Part shown: positions 38,201-48,077 of the stretch, one piece after another | Layout of the letters: each line of letters starts with the position of its first letter | Numbering within the stretch: the stretch's first letter is position 1 | DNA from: Litoditis marina | Lineage: Eukaryota > Nematoda > Chromadorea > Rhabditida > Rhabditidae | NCBI GenBank assembly: GCA_964036275.1 | Contig: OZ038434.1 | Location: forward strand, 27,637,511-27,701,510 | Direction of reading: 5' to 3' | Length of the DNA stretch: 64,000 bases | The notes under the pieces: model-generated | What the model saw: the letters and a program-made list of their open reading frames with translations, nothing else | The model's database searches: none | What the model was told of the DNA's origin: nothing | Position numbers and translations under genes: made by a program

Positions 38201-40686
38201 ACCGGTGTTTCGTATGCGAGTACATAGTACTTGTCCACTTTATACTTGCAGTGGTTGTATGTTTCTCTGCACGTGGAACGTGCAAAATCAGAGGTGGACA
38301 CGAATGTTTCCAAACTGTGGCCCAGAACATCTTCGCCAGCGTCACGCAGAACCTTTAAAATATCATTTCTATCTAACTTTGACTTTCCAGTTGACACTTT
38401 CATCAGATAAAATGTTCATGTTCGGGTATAGTTCATTTCACCTACTTATAACCCTCTACAGTAACCTGCTCAAAATTTCAGGTCAAAATTTAGTATGTTG
38501 GCTTTCACAGATTTTCTCGAAATTTCGGTAGTGTATTCTGCATCTTTACCACCACAAATTCTGTAAGTTTTGAAACTAAATAATGATAAGTTCGTTATAA
38601 AACGCCTTCCGAATAATTGACGGGTTACTGTAGAAGGACATTGATTGGTGAAACAGAGTATAATTGTTCTACGACATTATGTAATTTTCCTCGTTGTCAA
38701 GTTGTGAGGTCCTTGAAGGCTTATTGGGATACAGAAGGATAATTTTTCAATTTCAAATATTTGAGTGCATTTCAGTTTAAAGGGAAATGGTCTCTTTGAG
38801 AAGTGATAAAAATATGAAGTTGTCTAAGAACTGGCTGTACAAGTAAGCGCGTAAAATCAAAGAACGTGACGGATGAGTGGTCTGTCGTATAAACTCTACT
38901 TGAGGAGTAGGACACATTGCTTCCGTTAATTTCTCATGAAATGATAGCTTCCTGGTTGTTTGCATAGAGCATAGTATCTCCGAACTGAATATGCCATATT
39001 CAAATGCAATTGTTCAACTAGACAAAGTATATACTGTAGATCGATTGCACAGTCACGTGAAGCATGTTAAACACAGCAGCCGTCAGAAACGCACAGTTAC
39101 GAAGTGCACGATTCCTCACTAGAATGCGCAGTTTACGTGATCATTCAATCTACTTCTAGTAAGTCAAACCTGTGATATCTTCCGTTTGTCGTATGGATTG
39201 AAATTGGCTTGGCTTCTTAGGTTGTTATAGGCAGCGTTCATGCTTTGGAACAGTTCCAGATTACAGCAGTTAGAACCTGAACCGATACATGTTCTGAAGG
39301 CTTTAATACTCACATTGTGACCTTTTTCTTATTGAACCAACTGAAAAACGGAGTAGACTCTAACATCTCTAAAAATTTTCCGATCTCTCAGAAGGACACA
39401 AGAAGACCATACTGAAAAACGAGCGTTCATGTGGTGTGAAAAAAAAAACGTATTGAATTGAATACCATAGGAATTGAACTATTCTCAGTGTAGTCTAATC
39501 CCGCTGCACAGATCAAACTACAAAAACGGCAAAATAGGGGAAACGTAGACCGATGATTTCTAAATTTACCTAGTTTAGCTTCGCTACAAAAAGAGCCGAG
39601 CGGGAAACCAGATCGATACGAATCAGATGGTTCTAGTGCCAAATCGGAGAAGAAGGTTCTGAAACATGTTAATGTTCACACCAAACAACTTTTATTCTTG
39701 TAGAAAATGAAAAAAAAAACCCGGTGCATTCCAATCCAATTCTAACCATAAACGTGGATTCACCGTTCAACTTACCATCAAAATCACGTGAAGATTGCAG
39801 TGACACATTGTTGATATCAAGTCTCAGTATATCTCAGATAAAATATTAGAAACCAGTGAATTGTGGTGAACTTCAGACTCACCTTTGATTGGGTAAACTC
39901 GTGTCGATTGAGCCCAGCGGTTCGTTCAGCGAAATGGAAGAGAAATAGTTTTCCAGCTGGGTATAGGAGGGATCGTACTGCAAATATTCACAGTGTCTCA
40001 AAAACAATTTCCAAATATAGGAAAATCTTTATTCGCTGATTATACTACACTACAACTGTTCTGGATGTTTTTTATATTAGTTTCTATAAACGAGGCCATT
40101 CAACCGGTTCAACCGATTTTGCCTTTGGATGCGTACTGTGACAGAGCACAGTTTGAAATTGTTATTTTCTATTCCAAATTTCTGTCTAGACTACACTTGT
40201 CCTGATAGTGTTGAACGTTACACCATAGGTGAACAACTGTCTCACCTGTCCCTGTATAGGTGTCTCGTAAGCCAACAATGTCAGTCCATTCTCTTCATAT
40301 TTGCAGAATTTCGAACCAAAGGCGTGAGAAGCCAACGCAAAATCGGATTGGGAGACGATAACTTCGAATACTTGCTCGAATCTCTGCTGCACACGTTTTT
40401 TGATCAACTGGAATATTTGTATGTAATTTTGGTAGTGTCACGGTTTCCATAGTATCGAGTGATACTTAACTCTTTCCCTTATGCACATTTGCTTGACACG
40501 TGGAACGATTTATACTGTTTCACACAGCCATGTTTTACACAACAGAACTCTGAACCTGCAATGACAAAGTGCACTATGACTCATTAGCATTCTAACTTTA
40601 CCTGACTATTCAATTGACTTGTAGTATGCCATGTTTTTTACCATGTAGAGCCTATCACATAAAGATGAGAAACATATTTTGACACC

Positions 40687-40729
<43 letters not shown>

Positions 40730-43700
40730 TATCTACTTGAGAACGTTATGATCCTGTTACTAACACACCTCAGCCACGACTCCGACTACCCTTGGACCGA
40801 ACTCGGGACTGGTTGACAGTTCAGTAACGGCGTCGTGCATCGTTTCGTACAGTTTCAGGTTGCAGCACTTGTTGCCTAAATTTATAAGTGCAAAACGAAG
40901 AAAAGTAGCTTTTTTGATACAACTTTTGTTCATAGTAATCTGATGTTTCGTACAGCGTTTTCCTGAGTTTTTTGTTTCATTTCGGACAAGGACAAACATT
41001 TTGAAAAGTGAGCGCTTGAAAGATGCCCGATGATAAAATGGTGCGCACCTCATGAGCTATGGAAACCAATGAAGACCATAATACAATTAATGAATTGAAC
41101 TACGGATATAAAATTAAAATACCAACCTGCTCTTCTGTTCGCATCACAGTGTGTACCAGAGGGAAATCGATCCCTTGACACATCTGAAAGAAAGTTAATC
41201 AATAAAATAGTGAATTCAATATCTGATGGAGTCATTAACCTAATTAAATAATGTTATCAAATTAAAAGCATGAACAATCGTACGAAGTAATCTGGTAGGT
41301 TGAAGTTTTTCAAAACGAGCAATTGACAGCAAACTTAATGCTTCAAGAAACTACGATTTTTTAAACCCTTTCACAATGCAAACACATTTGGGAGATTTTT
41401 CTATACCAGCACTTTGTCACGAGCCGTTCACGTTTCATTCATGTGTCATGAATTTCCTCACCTCTATTGCCCAATTTGACGGATGCCACCACATTCTCTT
41501 CGATGCTATCGTGTGGCCCTAGAAAGAGCGTCAATGAAACGTAGCATTGTGGCGCAGTCGGCATGCGGCTCGCCTTTCAACAAGACGCTCGAGGGTTCGA
41601 ACCCCAGCTAGGACAATGAAGATACTCTAGAGTCTCAGATCACCCATGATCGACAAACAACGCTCTTGTACGAGTCAGCATTTTACCAATATAGTATTTT
41701 TTTTCAGCTCTTTTCGATACTCATACCTAAATTTGAAACTTTCTGTAATACAGCTTGGCTCTCAGAGGTATATGGTTTATTTGCTAGTGAGTAAACAATA
41801 ACTTTGAAATTTTTGAAGTGTTGAATAATTTTACCTGTGTTGTTCAAAGTCCCAAAATTGTCTCTGCTGTTACCTTCGTTTTCTGAAACATACAACAAAC
41901 TGTTTGTTGAACGGAAAAGTTGATAGTCTTTATCATTTCTATCTCATACCAAGTCCATACTGATATTTCATCTTTCCAAATGAATAAAAAGATTTTTAAT
42001 TCTTGTGAATAAAAAATGAGAAAATGATTGTAACATTGAATGGAAATAAGAGAGCTCGAAAAAAAGAGTAGTTCACCTGCTGTGTCACCGGTTACGTCTG
42101 GAAGAATTTGCTGTAAATCCTCTGGTAACCCGATATCAGTGAACGGAGCACTACCTGTAATATAGTTCGTTTCATTCCCACTGAGACCCATTGGCATCGT
42201 GCCAGGATTTTCGGATCACTATCACTCGGAGCAGATATGAGTATTCCAGAGACTACTTTTATTTCGTGTTGCTATGCAATTGGACCACGGCTAACTCAGA
42301 TTTGCAGGTTTTCGAAAAACTCCAAGGTGGTGAGAAACAGCTTGGAAAATTCATTGGCACGCTGCCAAGTCTCAGTAGGAATGACTGGAACTATACAAGT
42401 CGTAGTATCTTATCTTCAGAGTTCAAAATTGCAATATATCAAGATTCATTCATTCACGTCATATTGTTGCAATATGGTGTTCCTTCATCACTTTCCACAG
42501 ATTCTTATCTCTGCACATTTTCAATATATCTTCGCCTCATAAATTGGGTTGTAGCCCACTCATATCCTTTCCAGGTAAAATTTGAAGTTCTTCTACAGAT
42601 TTTGGACATTCAAAGCTATAAATGAATTTCAAGTCGCCATGTGAGAGCTCTTCCTAGCAAATACAGCTAAACAATTTGACACACTGTAGTTCATGGCAAA
42701 AACAGTTCTTTATTTCTCGCAAATTTTTTTTGCAAGTTTTTTTCGAAAGTTAGCGGCTGTTCAGATTTCTGACGACGCGTAAACTAAAATTGTTTTTTTT
42801 GGAAAACTCATGTCTCCAAGAAGTAGTCGTCTCGGGACGCCGCTAATGATTCGAAAACTCTTGGTACGCTTCCAATGAGACTCAGAACGGTTGGCGCCAA
42901 TTTTCTTCGACTAGCAAACAACAAAAGTGAGAAAGTACAGATCAATGAAACCGCAGACATCTGCGTCTCTACGACCTACACACTCTCTCAATCGATGACT
43001 CAACAAAAGTGGCTTGCTTATGGGCAGTGAAGAATGTAACGACTTATACCACTTCTAGCTGGTATATATTTGTCCTGACTGAGTCGAACCCCTTGCGCAT
43101 GAGGTCTCCGGAAGGAAACGCCTGGGAACGGACCGCGTGGTCTTGGAACCGGACCGGGGCGAGCTGGAAACGAGCCGAAAAATGTTAGAGATAGGATAGA
43201 ATACGAAATACAGATTTTTCTCTAAGAAAGCTCAACATTTTGTTATTCAGAGGAGAAAAAATAACGTTATAGATAGAATAGAACAGAATTGATTAATTCG
43301 TACGTCAACACGTGTGTTTTCACTTTGTTAGATTTGACACTCTAATAGAAGAAATGTATGGAAGAATAAGATGACGGAAAGAGGTTTCATAGAATATTAG
43401 TCCTGTTACATAAAAGCCTAACAGGTTATGCTCTCATAGCGTTAAGATGAAAAACCTCTTTCACTCAGAAGTTTCAACATTTTGTTATTAAGCACGAAAA
43501 AACATGTTATAGATAGGATAGAAGTAGAGTGGTTGATTAAATTACCATTCGACATGTTCGATTCCAAAATTCGTTGAGAGCTGTTGCACTTATAAAAAAA
43601 GAGTAAGTGGTAGGTATTATTTGATAAAAGTATGACTTTGTTAGTACAGTTGTTGTTTTTTACCAAACTTTTGCTTCTGACCATGAATAAGTTTCACCTT

Positions 43701-45487
43701 GACGTCTCTGTTTTTGGGAGAGTTCAAATATAATTTTCACCTCGATGTCCTATTGTGGGTATATGAATATTGGGTAATGCTCGAAAGTGAGGCCCTCTTT
43801 GACCTCCCAGTGGTTCTTGAGCATCCAATGTAGAGAAGAACTCTTCGGCACGCGTGTCCGATATGTTGTACTGAATAGAACAGAGGATGAAAATTGAAAA
43901 AGGTCCAGTGACAAATCAGTGAATAAAAAGCGAATAAAATCTTATCTAACTAATGGAAGAATACACCGAAATATCAACGGACTTCGGGAAATTTAACCCA
44001 ATGAACAGCGAATTCAGATCACGTCCAACATGATTAACATATTGATAGAATGGCATAGAATACAGTATTAATTGCACTATAAATGAACGTCATGAGTTGT
44101 TCATCTTCACAAAAATGTTGTGGATTACTTCATTCACGAACAGTCAGTCAAATTTTCTTGCAATATATCGACTTAGAGAGCGCAAACCTTTTTGGGGGTC
44201 GCGTATGCCGCTAGATAGTAGTCTCCCAGATGAAGTTTACACGTCACCGTGCCATTGTAGTAGGTGTTGACGGCAAAATTGGATTTGCTCATGAAAACTT
44301 CGATCGAAATACCGAAGAAACGTTGAGCTATATCTTGAATGCGCTGAAAATGAGAAGAATGTATCATTCCGATCAGAGCTCAAAGAACATGATAAATGAG
44401 AAAACAACTATACTAGAAGTAAATCGAATATGAATAGTCACGTAGAGTTGGCATTGTAATGAGGAATTGTGCACTTTGTTATTGCTCGTTCCTGAGTTCT
44501 ACTGTGTTTGACATGTTTCACGTGACTGTGCAATTGACTAACAGTATACTATCAGATTTATGTTGTGATCCGATTCATTGCGGGAGTCATATGGTGGAGG
44601 CATTCGGCAAACCGCAAACCATCGTTGTTTGTTTGTGTTTGTAGTTTGATATCGGTGCGTTGCTAGGCACAATTTATAAGAACTGCTGTTCCGAAAGCAA
44701 TCTACAGTTTCGAAAGCAATCTACAATATACTACAACAATGAAATGAGCATAGTTACGGTAATCATCAAAGGTAAGCGACGTAATCAGCCGTGAGCGCAA
44801 GGCACGAGGTTCGGTTTCTGTCAGACCACCTTTGGTGATCACAATGAACGAATAAACTGAGCAAATTACCTTGACCACATCGCCCAACTTCGGCTTGTTT
44901 CGTATCAGCCTCGAGCCAGTCTCGATAAAGTTCTTCAAACGATCATTACAACACTCGGGCTCTTGGAACTTGTATGAACCGCCTGCAAAGAAAAGTGAAA
45001 CGCCAATGTAATTCTAGCGTTGGATCGAAGGTTAACTCATCTAGATTGCACTAATTTGGTAACCTAACCGGTTATCGGTTAGGTTACAAAAAACCAATCA
45101 GAAACATAATTGAACTTCATTCACGCAGAGCACAACACTGTCTGACCCTCACAACATCACGTGAAACGAACAAATCATAGAAAAACTGAACAGAAACAAA
45201 TTTCTTCGTGTGAGCGTTGGTGGTCATAAAATAATACCCTACGCAGCTTATTGCTTTTGTCGGTAAACAATTCACTAAAGAGACGAGTAACTATTTTGAT
45301 GACCAGCTTTCTTGTGGGACCGTCTTAGACCCGTTGGATTCGAAACAATATTCTAAAAAAAAATTTGAAAGCAACAACTCACCCGTCTTACTTCGTTTAC
45401 CGCAGAAACCTGGCTGTCGTTGGTGTCTGGCATTCTTGATTCCAACTCTGTGAAAAATGCGCCTTCGTCGTTCTGTCATATCAGGAA
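32297..45487 (-). CDS. hedgehog-related protein: four Ground-like repeats plus Hint domain
   Basis: Twenty-six exons, all phase-consistent (921 codons): 45383-45487, 44870-44982, 44188-44343, 43741-43870, 42077-42154, 41835-41882, 41462-41518, 41127-41183, 40769-40875, 40246-40407, 39883-39977, 39570-39658, 39170-39276, 38197-38352, 37457-37541, 37086-37192, 36645-36800, 36153-36203, 35652-35861, 35186-35243, 34846-34958, 34327-34462, 33707-33804, 33013-33171, 32655-32714, 32297-32365. Four modules share CC(N/D)xxL...then F.(E/T)..(V/M)S.S(D/N)FA...CK...AYxTP, the Ground-like pattern of nematode hedgehog-related proteins. A Pro-rich then Gly-rich linker leads to a C-terminal Hint domain: GGACFSTDTW with the nucleophilic Cys, MDELQVGDYVLT, LTARHLIF, AVFAEELEKGDC, GIYSPLTSNGRIFVN. 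Autocleavage should release the N-terminal part outside the cell. The first Met found (45477-45479) lacks a signal peptide, so an upstream exon is likely missing. Confidence 0.82.
33952..34206. mobile_element. ~245-bp MITE, TTTCACC/CTACAGTAAT family
   Basis: TATAGTCCGTTCCACCAATC at the left and the complementary GGTGGAACAGACTATA at the right. Intronic in the hedgehog-related gene. Confidence 0.75.
35480..35545 (-). pseudogene. degenerate partial duplicate of the Pro-rich exon
   Basis: The minus strand repeats the end of exon 35652-35861 (CAGTTCGCGCCTC...CAATTTTGTGAGT) with substitutions that break the phase, and no acceptor. It is a local duplication now in the intron. Confidence 0.6.
36399..36634. 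mobile_element. ~240-bp MITE, same family as 33952
   Basis: TATAGTTTGTTTCACCCACT at the left, GATTGGTGGAACAGACTATA at the right. Ends 11 bp from a hedgehog-gene donor site. Confidence 0.75.
37577..37830. repeat. TTGGCAGCGTGCCA dispersed repeat
   Basis: Two copies of CACTGAGAnnTnTTGGCAGCG(T/A)GCCA about 210 bp apart. Related copies occur at about 31770, 34545 and 42178-42390, the last being an inverted pair. All lie in introns or gene flanks between 31 and 43 kb. Confidence 0.55.
38427..38662. mobile_element. ~240-bp MITE, same family as 33952
   Basis: TATAGTTCATTTCACCTACT at the left and GATTGGTGAAACAGAGTATA at the right; in a hedgehog-gene intron. Confidence 0.75.
39032..39161. mobile_element. 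~125-bp MITE, CACGTG family
   Basis: GATTGCACAGTCACGTGAAG ... ACACAGCAG ... TCATTCAATCTACTTCTAGT. Nine bases separate it from the donor of a Ground-like exon (39170). Confidence 0.75.
40512..40632. mobile_element. ~120-bp MITE, CACGTG family, diverged
   Basis: Internal ACACAACAGAACTCTGAACC and terminal TATTCAATTGACTTGTAGTA match the family; the CACGTG core is lost. Confidence 0.6.
40689..40726. repeat. (AT)n microsatellite
   Basis: About 18 AT units in an intron of the hedgehog-related gene. Confidence 0.95.
41544..41616 (+). pseudogene. tRNA-like fragment
   Basis: GTGGCGCAGTCGGCATGCGG resembles a D arm and GAGGGTTCGAACCCCAGC a T arm, but acceptor halves do not pair. Probably a tRNA-derived repeat inside an intron. 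Confidence 0.35.
43160..43560. repeat. imperfect tandem duplication, period ~245 bp
   Basis: CAACATTTTGTTATT followed by ATAACGTTATAGATAGAATAG at about 43230 recurs at about 43475 as CAACATTTTGTTATT...ATGTTATAGATAGGATAG. A partial third unit (GTTAGAGATAGGATAGAATA) lies at about 43185. Confidence 0.6.
44411..44548. mobile_element. ~135-bp MITE, CACGTG family
   Basis: CTAGAAGTAAATCGAATA...TCACGTAGAG at the left and GTTTCACGTGACTGTGCAAT at the right. In a hedgehog-gene intron. Confidence 0.8.
45045..45092. repeat. short palindrome
   Basis: GTAACCTAACCG followed by CGGTTAGGTTAC, a near-perfect hairpin with a 4-6 base loop, in the intron after the first known hedgehog-gene exon. Confidence 0.7.
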
Positions 45488-45547
45488 CTGTAAAATCAAT
45501 TTGTAATCCATACCCTTTTCTAGCGTTGAATCGGAGGTTAACTCATC

Positions 45548-45785
45548 TATGACATGACCGTTGGGCAAAAGTCATAATGGAAGGTGTCCCGTTAATGCAC
45601 CGAGACCAACCGGGAAACCAAAACAAAGATGGAGAGATGAACTCGAAAAAGCTGTTGGAAAGAAATGGATGAGAACTGCCAGAGAAGTGCGAACTACTTG
45701 GAGAGAGCGAATTGTGTTACGGCGAATTGTGCTGGTTCTGATTTCGGTATAAATTATTGAATTGTATTGTATTGTACCACTTTAA
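45548..45785 (+). mobile_element. non-LTR retrotransposon 3' fragment (RT C-terminus)
   Basis: An open frame contains TGKPKQRWRDELEKAVGKKW and TTWRER, the GRPxxRWxDDL...W...A.DR..WR block found at the C-terminus of RTE/CR1-like and related reverse transcriptase ORFs. It is followed by a TTGTATTGTATTG-type tail. Only the last 60 codons remain, so it is a 5'-truncated dead copy. Confidence 0.65.
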
Positions 45786-47967
45786 CATGAAGAAGTAATT
45801 TGGGAAATTGCTGAAAACAAGATTATTCGACAATAGCAATTACTGACCGCCTATATTTCGGAGGATTTCCATTATTGTTCTTTGTTGTTTTATCACTGTG
45901 TATATTACGAGTTCGGTTTGTTTCCATTAAGCATTAGTAAACTCAATAAAATGTTTCGCGCCAAAAACGAAACCAGTACAACTAGCAAGCCTGTAGCGTT
46001 GAAAAGCAAAAAATGGCTTCGCCTTCCTTGTGTGAAGTTTCGGCGTGATAAGTTTTTCAAGTTAGGAACAATCACAAACCTGTGCTGTGTTCACTAATAG
46101 AGTCCAATACGGGCATTTTCAGAATATCAGTTCGGTACGAAACCCTTCTTGAATTAGTTCCTGTAATGTTAATATTTGTGATTGTACAAAATTTTCCAAC
46201 ATTCTATGCAAGATACACTTCAACATGGTTACTGCTTTCATTAAACGTTTCGACGTTTGGATCATCGGAACCAACACATATTTAACATTTTTCCAAGGTC
46301 CAACGACCGGACGGACAGATTATAATTTGAATGATGTTTTGTTTGTGTACAGCAAAAGTTACTAAAAATACTATGTCACATGAATTGGTTATGGAGGAGA
46401 GTGCAAGGCGTCACAACAATCACGTAACCATATTTTTCTGTGTAAATCTCTAGAAATCGAATTTCACAAACGCAAATCATTCTCACCGTTTGTACTGGGG
46501 TACCTCCTACATTTTCCAGCGTCACAGTCTATTCGCAGCGAAGTACTTGTATTTATGAGTAATAAAATAGGTGAAATTATTAGAATCGACCTCATTCACA
46601 ATTTATTATTTGAGTTGTAGTGCATGGAAATAAACCTGAAACTGTGATCAAGAGAGAATGCATATAGAAGTTTTTTTTCATGAAAGACAAATTCGAAATG
46701 ACACTCAAAAGCAACGGCAGAATGAGAATAAAACTACTTAAAAATAAAGTAAAAAAAAAAACAGATGAGAGACCACTATGAAGTTGCACTGCAATGATTA
46801 AACGGAAAACTGTAAAAAAAATGTTCAATGAAGGTTGATAAGTTTATTCTCTAAAAATATGTTTCGTGAAAAAATAAAACGGACGAAAGATATACGGAAA
46901 TTGTGTTTCACTCAACATTCAATTTCGAAGTTTCACATGAAAAGTAAAATACATCAGCTTTTCTGAGATAACACGCCAGTTAACACGGGTTTGGATTCCA
47001 ATAAGTATACCAGACCTAGACTTCGATTTCTAGTCTGATTTTAGAAACACAGCAGAAAATTTCCAACCGAGTCTCGAACAAAAACAGAAAATTGCATAAC
47101 CTGGTAACGCGATACGTTAGTTAAAGTTCTTCAGAACTATCCCAGTTCTGAAGAACTATTCAAGTTCTGAAATTTTGAAAGCAGTATACTGTCCAAATCT
47201 TGACATACCAGTCTGTTACATTCCAAGTACTTTCGTTGTTTTCAGATGTCATAGTGACTGATTATTAAATGCTGCAGTTGTGTCTATGCCGAAAAAAAAC
47301 CTTCTAATATCTTTCATAATTTTTATAACTTTTCATGTAAGGAGAGAATAGACAAAAGTGGTGCGGAAGTTATCTCGGTCGCATCCTGGGGCGATCGATT
47401 TTTCGGATCGACCAGGATTAGAAGAGTTCTCTCTCTTGAAATTGTCGAAGGCTTAGACAACAAGTAATATTTCCATATAGCTGTCCTAGTTGAAACATGT
47501 TTCGTATTACAAATATATTTAAAGTAATAGTAGGCTGAAGAAGAGTCATAGTTCACGAGAAAAAAAACTGGGAAGAATGTCACGTGCAAAGAGGATACTG
47601 AAATGGAAAATTGTCAATTTTGTCGAATAGTTGACGAATTACATTTACCGGAATGAACGTTAAACCATTAAAACATCAAATCACAAGAAACGTGACAAGA
47701 ATTTAGAAAAAAAACATTGGAAGTTACAAAAAGGCTGAATATTTCTTCACGTTCTATATTCCTGGTCAGTTATGATATGTTCGAATTGTGTTTGAACAAG
47801 ACGAATGAAAATGCGCCTTGTTAATTAGTTTGACCAGCGGTGCTCTCAAAAATCCAGTTTCTTTCCGAGATGCGAGATGCGCGGTTCACCTTTCATAAGT
47901 CAAGTCAGACACTTCAAATTTTTAGTTTAAATTAGTTATTCATGTTTCTCAGTGGTAAACGTGTAAA

Positions 47968-48077
47968 CTAGAAGTAAATTGGATAGTCACGTGAAGTCAA
48001 CACTTTGTCATCACACGTTTCTGAGTTATGCTGTGTTTAACATGTTTCACGTGACTGTGCAATGAACTGACAATATA
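47968..48077. mobile_element. ~110-bp MITE, CACGTG family
   Basis: CTAGAAGTAAATTGGATAGTC at 47969 (21 bases with one mismatch to the 44.4-kb copy), TCACGTGAAG, and GTTTCACGTGACTGTGCAAT at the right. Confidence 0.75.

Noticed and set aside
41544..41616. Functional tRNA gene
   Set aside because: T-arm box is convincing, but the acceptor stem halves and one T-stem pair do not match; kept only as a tRNA-like fragment.
42191..42625. 144-codon + strand open frame
   Set aside because: It lies in an intron of the hedgehog-related gene across an inverted TTGGCAGCGTGCCA repeat pair; no protein-like character or splice support.
46775..46828. Hydrophobic stretch that could be the hedgehog-gene signal peptide
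   Set aside because: The apparent Met is a TTG codon, not ATG, and the donor would be weak (GTCTCT).
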